DNA from: Turnera subulata
Lineage: Eukaryota > Streptophyta > Magnoliopsida > Malpighiales > Passifloraceae
Assembly: GCA_028386065.3 (NCBI GenBank)
Contig: JAKUCV010000190.1
Coordinates: 168,957 to 232,956, forward strand
DNA length: 64,000 bases
Direction of reading: 5' to 3'
Shown: positions 1-11,210 of the stretch, in pieces
Layout of the letters: each line of letters begins with the position of its first letter
How positions within the stretch are numbered: the stretch's first letter is position 1
Notes under the pieces: model-generated
What the model saw: the letters and a program-made list of their open reading frames with translations, nothing else
Told to the model about the DNA's origin: nothing
Databases searched by the model: none
Program-made: the position numbers and the translations under genes

Positions 1-739
1 ATTGATCCATGTAATCCGATAATTTTAGTTCTCGTACCTAAATTTATGGATTTTCAAACTGTTTAGTACGTGAAACTTACATATCATCACATACTTCGAC
101 TAAAAAATTAAAATTAGTTAGTAAATGCTAGAATTTTAAAAAATAGCCTCAAAAATAATGCCAATTAAATCAAAATTAAATAATAAGATAACAAAAGGTC
201 ATAATTGATGCTTGCGATTGCCATTGCCATTTTCACGTGGAGCAGCTGATTCAAACCTAACTTAGACAACCTTTCCCCATCTACAAACCCTTGAAAACAT
301 AATTTTTTAAAGAAGAGGGAATAACAAAAGTTAAAAAAACGAATTTAGGGGTTTTAGGTTGGGTTTTTCAATTTATTTTAATTTGTGGTTTAACCCATTC
401 TGGATGCAAATGGGTTCACTTTCTAACCGATCCGGTTTGAAGCAGATCTATACACCCACTTTTTTGGGGTCCACATGATAATGTGGACCATTCACAAACG
501 GACACATGGCGCTCTACTTTACTGGGTTGACCCGCAAACCAAAATTCATGATTTTTGTTGAGTACAATGACCAAAATTCATTGAAATTGGGTATAATGAC
601 CAAAATCTATTGCAAGGCAGAGTTCAGTGACCAAAAATTGCTTTTAACCAAATCTAAATTAGAAGAATATCTGTGGGTCAAACTTGGGTGTTCACAGTGA
701 GCATAATTAAAGTAGAGTGCATTATCTGCCATGGCCTGT
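1..739. other. AT-rich non-coding stretch, no gene seen
   Basis: No convincing gene is present. At about 541-650 a short phrase (roughly TGACCAAAATTCAT, with variants) recurs three times. It resembles the arm of the foldback element at 33189-33450, so this is probably an old MITE fragment. The 64-codon open frame at 506-700 has repeat-like composition and no recognisable motif. Confidence 0.4.
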
Positions 740-1041
740 CCCCAAGAGCGTGCAAATTAATCATCCTTATCCTCAAACCTCACTACATAAAAATCATGGT
801 CGAGATCGATCACAGTCAATGAACCCGACGCCCTTTAGAGAGTTTGGAGTAATGAGCACAATTTTTTATACCCAATATTTCGCCCTATAGCAGTTTGACA
901 ATAACTGCCCATTTCCATGGCTTTTCGAGATGTTTTTGGAAGGCGTCAGATAGCTCTAAAGCCAGACCATACTTGCCCTCAACAAATCGAATATCACCTA
1001 CGCAAACCACCTCCTCACCTTCATTAGGCAATGCCTCGGAG
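740..1041 (-). pseudogene. LINE ORF1-like (DUF4283) pseudogene, C-terminal part
   Basis: Read on the minus strand, this segment continues the frame from 8884-8550 after removal of the hAT-type insertion. It encodes a DUF4283-like stretch: KPWKWAVIVKLL, then after a frameshift GRNIGYKKLCSLLQTL, then GSLTVIDLDHDFYVVRFE. DUF4283 proteins are the first ORF of plant L1-type LINEs and related zinc-knuckle proteins, thought to bind nucleic acid. At least two frameshifts and stops break the frame. The match ends near 740, where a conserved loop and tryptophan would be expected next. The gene is dead. The family call is by motif; a domesticated DUF4283 gene instead of a LINE copy cannot be excluded. 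Confidence 0.65.
1034..1041. repeat. 8-bp target-site duplication CCTCGGAG (left)
   Basis: CCTCGGAG directly precedes the terminus CAGGAGCGGATCTAG and is repeated exactly at 8550-8557 after the other terminus. An 8-bp duplication is the hAT superfamily signature. Confidence 0.85.
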
Positions 1042-4000
1042 CAGGAGCGGATCTAGAAATTTTTATGAGGGGCGGCCAAATTTATCCAAATCAGGAGAAA
1101 TAAAAACGCACATTCTCAAGTTCAAACCCGCGTCATCTACATAAATTAAGGCACCACTCACCACCAAACCAACACAAATTCTATGTATGTTTATTAGTAC
1201 TAGTTTTTGTGCACGTGGTTCCATTTTGTTTCCTTTTAAAAAAATATTTTTTAAAAATTTTAAAGTTTTTGTTAAGTTTTTTGATTGGGTGATATATTCC
1301 CATTATAATTTATAATTTTATCGATGAACAAAAAATTTTTATTTTAATAATTAGATCATATGTTGCATCAATTGAATAATTAGCTCTTCTTTTTTTTAAT
1401 TGTAATTAATTTGTAATATATTCAGCATGAACACCGTTTATATGTAAAACTTTGACATTTGTAAATATTGAAGGAACATAAAGTTTGGTAAGTAAAGTAA
1501 ATGTAACAGCACATTTTTAATTTTTTTCTTGTTTAACTTTCTTAAGAAGTGGTTGCATCTATCTATCTTCGTCTTCAATACAAATTCAAATTTTTTCTTT
1601 TTCATTTTGTTCTTGAGCAGTTGTTTTCCGCAATTCCTCTGCAATAAATCGTCCCTTTGCCCTCTCCGAGTCGTTTGCTCTATTCATCCTTACTAAAAAA
1701 AAAGTCTTCACAGTGGATCAACTTTTCTTTTCATTACTTTGCCTACAAAATGAAAATTTAGATTTGTCAATATCTATTCCAAAATAGATCGGTTTTTAGT
1801 TATCATTTATTATTTACCTCATCCGCTAACATTGCAATATAATTAGTCACTTCGCATCCAATTACCATTTTTGCCTCGTCGAATATGGTTACCAACGCGT
1901 TATCTTTTCCGTCAGACACTTCGAGTCTTTGCTGCTATTGCGCTACTCATGTTCTGTATATCCCATATTGTAAATTTTGCAGCATCTTTCATTCTTTTTC
2001 TTTTTGGTTGTTGTGTAATTTGAATATCTTCTTTTTGTCATTTCCCAAACCTATTTTTAGAAATTTAGTATATTTTTCCATTGTCTTTTTTAAGTGAAAC
2101 AAATAATACACTTACCACTCTTGAATATGGATGGCTTCTTGTATTTTTGGATTTATCATGGTGGTTGTGCTATATGTCGTTGATAGTTGGAGCATGCTTG
2201 AGAGTTAAATATAATTTTGTCAATTACTATATCTATATATATATATAATTTTCGTAAATTTTTTACCATTGTATTCTCTTATTTTGATGTCTGATATTGC
2301 AATGAATTGATTTTTATCTTCATTTTCATATAATTTTTGTCTCTCCTACTCTGCCAAAATCACCCCATGGGATTAGTGTCAATTGTTCATTCCTGAATAC
2401 AGAGTCACAGTTAGTACTAAATGAAAGAAAATATTTTAGGTATAAGTTATTATACGTAAATTGAATTTTTTTCTTACTTTTTATTCGTCGATATCAATTC
2501 TCTTCTTTGGCTTTGGTTTCTACATTACATTTCGATTAAATCTTCTACAAACCATTCTAGTACCATTGCAAAGCCCATTTGGTGGATCGAGATTCCTTAG
2601 TAACATGATTGGACAATTGATTTTAAGGACAAAATTATGGGGTGGTAGTCCAGTTGGAGTCAATGTATTGAGAAATTCTTCTTGGTAGCAATTTTGTGTG
2701 TCTTCAACAGCCTCATCAGAACTTCTAAATGTCATGCTATTTCTTGAAAAAATATTGATCAAATTTTCATTTAATTCGTCTACATATTTGTTTATTTTTG
2801 CAAGAATTGCTCTCTCAGTCATGCAGCTGAATCCGCATTTTGTTCCAGGCAAGGATATATGTTTTTTTTATCAAACTATCAATAGTTGATTCATCTCTTT
2901 GATAATTGACTATCATCTCGTCTGGTATTGAAATCAACCCATCTTCAGTCATAGATTCTTCTCCATTTCCTATCCTTAGTAAAAATTGACTGAATTTCTC
3001 ATCTGATTTTGGCCTCATGTTGATTGTTAACCTTAATTTAACTTGAGCTTTAGCGGGGTGTTCTAGGTTTCTTCTGAAATCTTCAGACATTGGTTCAAAA
3101 TAAATATCCCACAGTACCTTAGCATTTTCTGGCTGACAATGCACTAAAACGATCGCAAAAGGTATGCGTAACTCTTGTGGCATTTGGAACGTGACAGCTT
3201 CCTTCATACACTCCAATATGCTTTCATCAGATTCCAAAAGATCCCTTTTTTATGCTGCTTCTTTGAATGTTGAGTACCGCACTCCATCAATAGACAAAAG
3301 ATCTTGAAATGATTTTGGTCCTCTTACATGATTCGAAAATAGTCGAAGGTAGTACCTTTCTCACCTTCTTTCGGGTTTTCTGAATTTACATGACCTATAA
3401 CGAATTTAGTCTATCTTGGAGCCCATGTTTTCTCTTTTGCTTTCCACATATAATGTTCCGAAAATTTCCTGTAAATTTAGCAAATTTTAGTAAAAGATAT
3501 TTTAAATTTAATACTTTTTGTTACTTTATATTATATTTCATTTAATATTACTATGTCAATTTTCTTGAAAAAAGTTAAATATTATTTTTTTCTTAATATA
3601 AGAAAACTGCCTAAAAAACATTTAAAATGTGTGATAGAATTTAATTTACTACATACAGGGCAAGTTTTTTTTCTTCTAAATTATAGGAAAACAAAATTTA
3701 AAATAGTTCAATAAACTTATGGTAAGAGATAATTTAATACCTATAGAGGAATTTACGGGCCTTTTCTTCTTTGGAGCATATCACCGTAAATTTTGTGAGC
3801 ATTGTTCTTGTTATATGATCCCAAGTAATAACAGTTGATAAATTTGCATTTTTTCAATAATAAACTGCAACTGTAGATTAATGACTGGAGGACTCATTTC
3901 ATATAAATTTAAGCCCAAAATTCTCCATGCTGCCTCTTGTGACGATACAAATCTTGCATCTAGGAATTTTTTTGATATCATCTATCGTTGTACTCTCATT

Positions 4001-4046
4001 GTTTTTTGCAATATGCACTGCCACTATATCGTGTCCTTTGTATATG

Positions 4047-4055
4047 TACTTATAA
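4047..4055. repeat. 9-bp target-site duplication TACTTATAA (left)
   Basis: TACTTATAA at 4047-4055 is repeated exactly at 5359-5367, bracketing the inverted repeats of the element between them. Nine base pairs is the Mutator superfamily size. Confidence 0.85.
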
Positions 4056-5358
4056 GGGTTAATGCATATTTTGGGGTCCGTACTATTTCAATTGTCCCTT
4101 TTAGGAGTCTGTACTAATTTTTGTGCCTTCTATATGCCCATACTCTTATATATCGTCCCTTTTATGGGTCTCGGTCAGCCCTTCAGCTGACGTGGACTGC
4201 CCGAGTGAGAAGTGTACTAAAAAATGACTATTTGTTTGACACGTGGCTATTGGCTAGGTGCAAGTGGACCCCACTTTCGTTTTTTATTATTTTAATTCAT
4301 TTTTTTACTTAACAAATTCATAAAACAAAAATAAATGAAAAAAATACAAACCATCAAACGATTGGCGCTTTAGCCAGTAACAAATCATCTTGATTAGAAT
4401 AACATGGGCACAAGATATGAAAATTAACATACAGTACGATTGCTATCATATAAGAAATAAAATGCAAACAGTTAAGCAGCTTAAAGGCCCACGTGCTGCA
4501 TTTTAGATATTAAAAAATTAATTAAATTAAGTTAACCAAATTAAAAAAAACTAGAGGTTAACTTCCAACCAAAAGAAAGAAAAAAAAAAGAAATAAACAA
4601 CACACCAGCAAAACGTCAACGTTTTGCAAACAACCCCACCTCACCACCATTTTCCTTTTTTTTTTCTTCTCCTTTTCTTCTCCCTCACTGCCGCCGACCG
4701 CCACCACGCGTAGCCACCACCACCAGCTTCGTCTTCTCCGCCTGCGCACAGCCCCAGTCCGCCGTCTTCCTCCCGTCGCACCGCAGCAGCCACCAGACAC
4801 CAACGACCGCGCCGACAACGCCTCTTCTCACGCTCTCCCTCTCGTCCCGCCGCACCTACTCCTGCCACCCCCTGCACGCCGCGTCGCGTCGCCTCCTACG
4901 TCGCCTTGCCTTTCCGCTCGTCCCCTTCGTCGTCTCGCCGCCGCCTGCAACTCCCGAGGTGAGCTTGGGATGATGACGACACGGCTGGGTCGGATTGACC
5001 CGTTTCATGTTCGGGTTGTGGAGGTTAACCTCTTCTTTTTTTTATTTTGCTAACTTAATTTAATTAATTTTTTAAACAAAACGGAAATAAAAGGTAAAAG
5101 AATTGCTGAGGGGGAAAAAAGGGGAAGCCGAGCTGGCATCGCTTGAAATGCACGTGCCCACGCACTGCCACGTGTCATCATTTTAGAGCGCGTTTGACTC
5201 ATTCTCTGCCCGAGCAGTCCACGTCAGATGGGGGGCTGACTGAAACCCCTAAAAGGGACGATATCTAATTGTATGGGTATATAAAAGGGACATAAATTTG
5301 TACAGACCCCTAAAAGGGACATTTTCAATTGTACAGACCCCAATATATGCATTAACCC
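4056..5358. mobile_element. Mutator-like element (MULE), 1303 bp, long TIRs, GC-rich cargo
   Basis: The ends are inverted repeats of about 150 bp. The left begins GGGTTAATGCATATTTTGGG and the reverse complement of the right begins GGGTTAATGCATATATTGGG. They stay alignable through a GACGTGGACTGC block at about 4190-4202 and 5219-5230. A perfect 9-bp duplication TACTTATAA flanks it. No transposase is encoded. The centre (about 4680-4975) is strongly GC-rich, with CCGCCG-type triplets, unlike the AT-rich surroundings. That composition is what captured gene fragments look like in Pack-MULEs. The parent gene is not recognised. It sits inside the Helitron pseudogene, so it is younger than that insertion. 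Confidence 0.85.
4680..4975. other. GC-rich captured segment inside the MULE
   Basis: This segment is rich in CGCC/CCACC triplets, flanked by AT-rich and poly-T or poly-A DNA and by the MULE inverted repeats. Both strands have short open frames rich in Arg, Gly and Ala, but none shows a domain. A first exon of a host gene is a reasonable guess; no parent can be named. Confidence 0.4.
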
Positions 5359-6811
5359 TACTTATAAAGATACTTTACAGAACATATACCTGAGCAGATA
5401 TTGACATTAATATGAGAATTATATCTTGTCAAGAGATATGGATTATAAGGTACAACCTATCGGTTATTTAGCATTTCCCTTTTCTTTGTCACGATCCGAT
5501 TATTATTCCTTCGTCTATATATTGGATAACCTTCTTTTCCTTTAGTTGTTTACGAAGTAAATGTTATAGGATAATGAAATCGACATTGCCGAGTTTTTTT
5601 TTTTATCAATATTGTCTTATACTATGCAACCACAATTTTTGTTCAGCTCACTGCAAGGGTCATACATCATGTGCTTTGGTACTAACTAATAGAGCATAGG
5701 ATTTTCTTTCTCGTCTGGAATCTCTGCACAAACGAATTGGTCAAATTGTTATAGAGATGTAATTTTATAGCTTTCCTTCAGTATAAGCAATAAATGAACA
5801 TGTTGCATTCCTTTTTTTTTGAAACTCGGTAACGAAAGCAAGTGCAGTTACTTCTCCAAATATATGCTCTTTATTATACTCTCATTCAATTCTCCTTCTT
5901 GCATTATTTGCATTCTGTTACGTAGTTCATTGTTAGTGTCGCAAAAGTAAAGTTGTAAAAATTTGGGACTATTTTCAGTTGGCACCAAACCAGGTAGATG
6001 ATGATAAATTTGGCCTTGTACTTTGAAAGTATAGACTCCATGCTTGGATGATGCCAGTTCCTTATCTAATTTAACTCCAAAAGATGTAAATGGAAAAAAT
6101 ATTGTTATATGCTCTGATATTTCTTTGGAATTCCTGAGCTTCTGGTGTTGTAGATGTGAATAGACCATATAAATCATCATGATAGGTTGGTGAAGCTAAT
6201 TTGATTTATCCATTACTGCAACAAAATGATGTTTTATACTGAAAATTTTTGGCCCCACAATGTATACATGACACAACATTTGCAAGTTTATGCAACTCAA
6301 AAGTTGAATGGTGATATTCAGTCGCTCCTGAAACAATTTTAAAAAATTATATAAGACAGTAAAGTTGTAAAAATTCAAAAAATTAAAGTAAAAACAAATT
6401 TCTCATATGACATTAATTTTATATATTTTAAAATAATTATAAATATAAATTACTAACCTTGATATCGATATGGGGTTGATAATGCATTAAGTAACATGAA
6501 ACCTTTCTTTTTACGCTTGGAGTTTATATTATTGTCTGAAGCAATTTGATCACTTGAATTATTCTTTCTTTTTCTTTCAGTCTCCATAGCTCTTTCAATA
6601 ACTAATTCTCTCTATTCCTCCTCAGTTGACAGTTGACTATAGTAGGTGTCCTTTGGCTTTTTTGGAGGCATGATATAAAAAGAAAAAACTGTATGGTAGA
6701 TTTCCTAAAAATATTTAAAGAAAAAAAAGTTAGAAAAACAATGATAGTTTGCAATTAATGACATGACATACAACTACTACTAATTAAGGTTTGTGGCTTT
6801 TTTACTTTCGG

Positions 6812-8147
6812 CTTTGTTTGTTGTTTCATATACTATATCATATTTGGTTCTTCTTAGTTAGTAGGATTATGTAGGTAGAAATATGAACAAATTTTCAGAC
6901 GGAGAACACAAAGTTATAGCATTAAATTTGAAGGTTTGGAATTCCTAGTTTTAGCATGTGCTTAGTGACCTTAGAGTATAGCAAGTCAGAATTTCTCCAG
7001 TATTGTGCATGCCGTCATTGGTTGTTTGGAAACTCTAAGTTTAGAAATCGTAGAGTAGTTTTGGTTTTTGTTAAAAGGAATTCACCACAGGAATTCTATC
7101 CTTCTATAATATCAAACTGTGGATTTGAAAGGTTGAAATAATATGAATTATAAGGACAGAAAACAAAACGTTGTTGAGTATACAAATAATGACTGGTGAA
7201 TTCCGCCAATTCTAAATATAGGCTTCTTCGTGAATTATGCTATAGTGCTCATAAATTAATTTTTTTTTAGCAGCAAGTCTGAAAACATACGCTGGCTTTA
7301 TGTTTGGATTGGAAAAAAATATGCTTGGAAATTATATATATATATATATATATATAAATATATATAAAATGGAATCTATCCAAAGAATGGAATTCAATTC
7401 TAAACGTGGGTTTGTCTTTTAACAATTATAATTACAAATAATAATAATATGCAACCGGCATGCTCTAAAAGATTCCATCCGAAGAATGGAATTCTATTCT
7501 AAACGGGGTTTCTTTCTTTTACAATTACAATTATAAGAAAATAATTAAAAACAATAATAGTAGTGAAGGGTAATTGGGTCAATATTAAATAATGGAGAGT
7601 AATGAAGTCAATTTGTTTGTTGTTTCATATACTATATCATATTTGGTTCTTCTTTGTTGGTAGGATTATGTAGGTAGGTAGATGAACAAATTTTCAGACG
7701 GAGAACACAAAGTTATAACATTAAATTTGAAGCTTTGGAATTCCTAGTTTTGGCATGTGCTTAGTGACCTTAGAGTATAGCAAGTCAGAATTTCTCCAGT
7801 ATTGTGCATGCCGTCATTGGTTGTTTGGAAACTCTAAGTTTAGAAATCGTAGAGTAGTTTTGGTTTTTGTTAAAAGGAATTCACCACAAGAATTCTATCC
7901 TTCTATAATATCAAACTGTGGGTTTGAAAGGTTGAAATAGTATGAATTATAAGGACAGAAAACAAAACGTTGTTGAGTATACAAATAATGATACAAATAA
8001 TGACCGGTGAATTCCGCCAATTCTAAATATAGGCTTCTTCTAGTGAATTATGCTATAGTGCTCATAAATCAATTTTTGTTGTAGCAGCAAGTCTCTGAAA
8101 ACATACGCTGGCTTTATGTTTGGATTGGAAAAAATATGCTTGGAAAT

Positions 8148-8201
<54 letters not shown>

Positions 8202-8430
8202 GGAATCTATCCAAAGAATGGAATTCAATTCTAAACGTGGGTTTGTTTTTTAACAATTATAATTACAAATAATAATAATATGCAACCGGCATGCTCTAAA
8301 AATTCCATCCGAAGAATGGAATTCTATTCTAAACGGGATTTCTTTCTTTTACAATTACAATTATAATATAATAATTAAAAACAATAATAGTAGTGAAAGG
8401 TAATTGGGTTAATATTAAATAATGGGGGGT
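6812..8430. repeat. About 800-bp direct tandem duplication (two units)
   Basis: The first unit begins about 6812 (TTGTTGTTTCATATACTATA) and the second about 7613 with the same words, an offset of about 800 bp. Both contain the same 61-codon frame (6956 and 7755), differing only at a few bases, and both end with a TA-microsatellite of different length (about 7338-7366 and 8147-8199) followed by the same tail. The frame itself is not convincing as a gene. The low divergence says the duplication is much younger than the surrounding Helitron decay. Confidence 0.85.
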
Positions 8431-8549
8431 AATGAAGTTAATTTGCCGGTATTTTTAGAGTTGGTGTTTTTATATAGTATATAGATAAATAATAATATAT
8501 CTGATTTAGGTGGGCCAGGGCTCTTGCTAGCCCCCTGGATCCGCCACTG

Positions 8550-8884
8550 CCTCGGAGGGTTCCCTTCCATTCTTCAAAATAACACAGAAACTGCGTTTGT
8601 TGGTTCCTGGTGCAACAGGGGTAGACGCAGGACCAAATTCGTTACCTTTCTCAGATTCAACAATCGCGGGTGCTTGAAGGTGAAACGGTTTGAGTTTCAT
8701 CAATCACCACGTCCGTACCCTCTATCTGTGGCAACTCAGATTCGGTGTCCATGCATGGCCTTGGTAATAACAAGAGATGGAGACAGCTCAGGCCCCACGC
8801 TCTTTGCTTCTCGTATTTGATCCTCTTTCGGATTCAAATCACTATCCAGAGGCGGAGACGCCTCAATTTCATTGGAGTTACTCA
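8550..8884 (-). pseudogene. LINE ORF1-like (DUF4283) pseudogene, N-terminal part
   Basis: On the minus strand a start at 8884 gives MSNSNEIEASPPLDSDLNP, an acidic, low-complexity N-terminus. Frameshifts follow near 8745 and 8655, and then a frame running toward the hAT junction (RSFCVILKNGREPSEALPNE). It continues at 1041-740 with the DUF4283 core. The first eight bases are the right copy of the hAT target duplication. The acidic head plus DUF4283 order is usual for ORF1 of plant L1 LINEs. Confidence 0.6.
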
Positions 8885-9055
8885 TGACAGAAAACAGAGC
8901 ACAACGTATCGTTCGTTTAGTTCACTGCTTCCAGTTCTAAGTTTGCTGATCCAACAAAAATAATTAATTAATTATAAAAACATTTGGAAAGTCAAACAAG
9001 TGATATTTGGGTTTATTAAACATTTATCTTTTAAGTTACAAAATTAGTATAATGA

Positions 9056-9400
9056 CACTACTAATTTCCAAGCCTTTTCTTAAGGCCGTATCCGTAAGGA
9101 AATGATAAGGAAACTGACTTTCTTACAGATTCCTTACGGATTCCTTACCGACAGGCACCGTAAGCAAAATTTGGAAAGAAAATCGCTGTCCGTAAGCAAT
9201 CCATAAGAACTCCCAAAGGAAACGTTTCTTGCCGCTTCCTTATGAGTATCAGTCGTAAGAAAGCCGTAAGGAAATCAGTAGTGGTTTTGGTAAGCTTTGT
9301 GTCTTTTCTGTAAGGAAATTAGAAAAGTGGCCCACCCACCACCCTGAGCCCGTAAGAACCTATTAGGAAACTACAAGAACGCCGTAAGAAAAAGTTGTGT
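9056..9400. mobile_element. CACTA (En/Spm) terminus with subterminal repeats
   Basis: The motif CACTACTAATTTCC at 9056 begins a block dense in copies of CCGTAAG and its complement CTTACGG. At least six CCGTAAG and one CTTACGG are present before 9400, plus near variants. CACTA elements start with CACTA and carry such short subterminal motifs as binding sites for their accessory transposase. A nearly perfect inverse of the tip, GGAAATCAGTAGTG, occurs at about 9269-9282. The transposase remnant just to the right (9636-10300) reads toward this end, as expected. The opposite terminus and the 3-bp duplication were not found, so the element is probably truncated. Confidence 0.6.
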
Positions 9401-9635
9401 TTTTGTAAATATTGAATCCATTTACTGCCAGTACCCTGTTTTGCATAATTAAATTTATATTCAATCCAAAATTACAAGAAGTAAGAATTTAAGTTGTCAA
9501 ATGTATATACTAAACTGTTAGACAGATTAACTTAAATATTCATAAGTATATGTCAATACATTACAGATATGAAAATGTACTGTTTCAAAGACAATATAAT
9601 TATCATCCAAGGTTTAAACACAAGTACATAAATGT

Positions 9636-10300
9636 CTAGCTTGAAGATTGATGGCTAGATGAACCACCTGTTGAATTATTTCTAAGGGGAGGAGGAGGAC
9701 AACTCGGCACTGGTGGGGGGCATGATATACTACTAGGCACGGAACCCACGGCAGGCACGGAACCCATGGTAGGCATTGAACCCATAGTCGGATACATTTG
9801 CTGCCATTGTTGTGATGAGGAAGGACCATTAGTAGGCCTTGTCATTTGTGGCTGCATTGGAAATGGCAATTGACCCACACTAGTCATCATTTGTGGTTGA
9901 AATAGAGGGCGTGCTGCATAATCAGAAGGCCTTTGTTGTGCACTATATTAGGACATCATCATTTGCATTATATAGCCCAACTGGTTTTGAAAGAGATGCA
10001 TTTGCTCTTGGAAACCATTTTGAAATTGATTCATCTGCTCCTGAAAACCATCAAGTCGACAATCAACAACAGCTTCTACTGGTTCTTTGGTAGTAGCAGT
10101 CCTTTTGGTTGAGGTCACAGAAGAAGTTGAATGTATTGATTCAGCAAATTTACGGCCGGATTCTCATGTTCCAAACACGCGGCCCTTCTTCGACCCTCCA
10201 ACAGCTTTTAGCCACGCCGATCGATCTATCGGGGGTGCATTAGACATCCTCACCGTATTTAGCCTCCAATTTCTCCTTATATTTCTCCTGTCACAAATTT
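9636..10300 (-). pseudogene. CACTA (Ptta/En/Spm-type) transposase, 3' part, broken
   Basis: On the minus strand, after a likely acceptor near 10292, the text reads EKYKEKLEAKYGED. A frameshift follows, then APPIDRSAWLKAVGGSKKGR (near 10235-10176), VFGT and a stop. It continues ESGRKFAESIHSTSS, then a glutamine and methionine-rich tail with repeated FQEQMN/FQNQ units, and after another stop a proline-rich end (PMQPQMTRPTNGPSS). The W..AVGG.KKGR.YG/FG motif followed by a Q/M-rich coiled tail is typical of the plant Ptta/En/Spm transposase family. Two in-frame stops and one frameshift make it non-functional. Confidence 0.65.
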
Positions 10301-10900
10301 AAAATAAACAAAAAATGAATTAAAGAGCAATAATGCATAATTAACCGTAGAAAGATGATATATCCAGGACCAGAAGTCATAACACCATAGAAACAATACA
10401 GCATAAAAGCTTACACTGGTGTGCCCTTTACTTTACGCATGAGAATTAAGCAAATAATGTCAATCAAGTAATTACAAAGAAGACTATCTTACACCTTTTA
10501 AGTGGTTACAAAACTCAGAAAGGCCTCACACTAACTCTAAATCCTTATTTTCTGTTTATAACTCCTATAGTGAGGTTGTTTAGTTTCTGGTAGTATACAG
10601 TTAAAAGTGGAAGAACAGAAATGAAACAAATTATACGAGAAATCCTCTATCTCTACTCTATCTTGAAACTTGAAATCATATCCCTTGAAAAAAATTATAT
10701 CAAAAAGCAAACGCAATCAAGCTTAGAAGATCAATCTCTTGGGAGGCCAGTTAATTTTTATAATGCATTTTTTATTGGCTTAATAAGTTTTCTCACCTTC
10801 TAATTTGACATTGATTTTGATTTTGGCCCTTAAATTTATAGTTTTTTTTTTTTATTTTGGCTCCTCAATTTGGCTTGACCAGGTTTTCTAGCCCACCTAC
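10301..10900. other. Unassigned AT-rich DNA
   Basis: No coding or RNA gene seen. It may include the rest of the CACTA element, since its right end is not recognised. The 60-codon frame at 10621-10803 has no motif. Confidence 0.4.
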
Positions 10901-11072
10901 CTATGTAGGGATTAATACGTTTTTTTGGTACCTGTGCTGCTCTTGATCATCACAATTTATACCGATGTTTCAATTTGATCACATTTCATCCCTCAATTAA
11001 ATTCGATTAGCCTAATTTGGTTATTTTGACCGTTTTTCCCTCTGAAATCGGTGAAGTGTCAGTTTTTTCGCC
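10901..11072. repeat. Left arm of a long inverted repeat
   Basis: Words such as TTTCAATTTGATCACATTTC, CCCTCAATTAAA and GTGTCAGTTTTTT appear here. They recur in reverse complement at about 18530-18718. The arms are about 180 bp and clearly homologous though diverged. They bound an older element into which LTR element A inserted. No clean target duplication was found outside the arms; CTATGTAGG and CTATATAG at the outer edges may belong to the arms. Confidence 0.7.
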
Positions 11073-11205
11073 AACATGTCATCAAAGTAGGTCCCACTGG
11101 CCTATCCGAACTGGTTAACCCAGTTGTCCGAAAACAGACCCAAACACCTTCCACCTGATAGCCCAAATATCTATTTTTATAATTAAGAATAGATTGTAGA
11201 TTACT

Positions 11206-11210
11206 ATAAC
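11206..11210. repeat. 5-bp target duplication ATAAC of LTR element A
   Basis: ATAAC precedes the first LTR base (11211) and is repeated at 18115-18119 right after the second LTR. Five base pairs is normal for LTR retrotransposon integration. Confidence 0.85.

Larger units (their letters stand above)
2520..6671 (-). pseudogene. Helitron Rep/helicase protein, decayed and interrupted
   Basis: On the minus strand the order is that of a Helitron transposase. An N-terminus begins at 6671 (MPPKKPKDTYYSQLSTEEE, then a stop). A Rep-region block lies at 6180-5848 with GVYTFKVQGQIYHHLPGL and FLQLYFCDTNNELRNRM. After the Mutator-like insertion come a block around 3430-3240 (YYLRLFSNHVRGPKSFQDL) and PIF1-type helicase blocks at 3237-2815 and 2852-2520 (RLTINMRPKSDEKFSQFLL; CPIMLLRNLDPPNGLCNGTR). 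Known Helitron proteins nick and replicate DNA as rolling circles. This copy has several stops and frameshifts, the MULE inside it, and an internal deletion: the text runs from EPMSEDFRR almost directly into RLTINMR, so the Walker A/B ATPase motifs are missing. Helitron ends (5' TC, 3' CTRR hairpin) were not located. Confidence 0.8.
1042..8549. mobile_element. hAT-type composite transposon, 7.5 kb, non-autonomous
   Basis: The unit starts CAGGAGCGGATCTAG and ends CTGGATCCGCCACTG. The reverse complement of the end, CAGTGGCGGATCCAG, matches the start at most positions and is the terminal motif common in plant hAT elements. The 8-bp duplication CCTCGGAG flanks both ends (1034-1041 and 8550-8557). 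Removing the unit restores the reading direction of the DUF4283 pseudogene on both sides. No hAT transposase is recognisable inside. Instead it contains a decayed Helitron protein (2520-6671, minus), a Mutator-like element (4056-5358) and an 0.8-kb tandem duplication (about 6812-8430). It therefore probably moved by transposase supplied in trans, or later insertions replaced its core. Confidence 0.8.

Noticed and set aside
4558..4877. Arg/Gly-rich frames in the MULE core
   Set aside because: Consequence of GC-rich DNA; no start context or domain.
8062..8256. Ile/Tyr repeat protein
   Set aside because: Translation of the TA microsatellite.
9056..9283. Short 228-bp CACTA MITE ending at GGAAATCAGTAGTG
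   Set aside because: The bases outside the two ends (TGA and GTT) do not form a 3-bp duplication and the motif cluster continues beyond, so an internal subterminal repeat is more likely.
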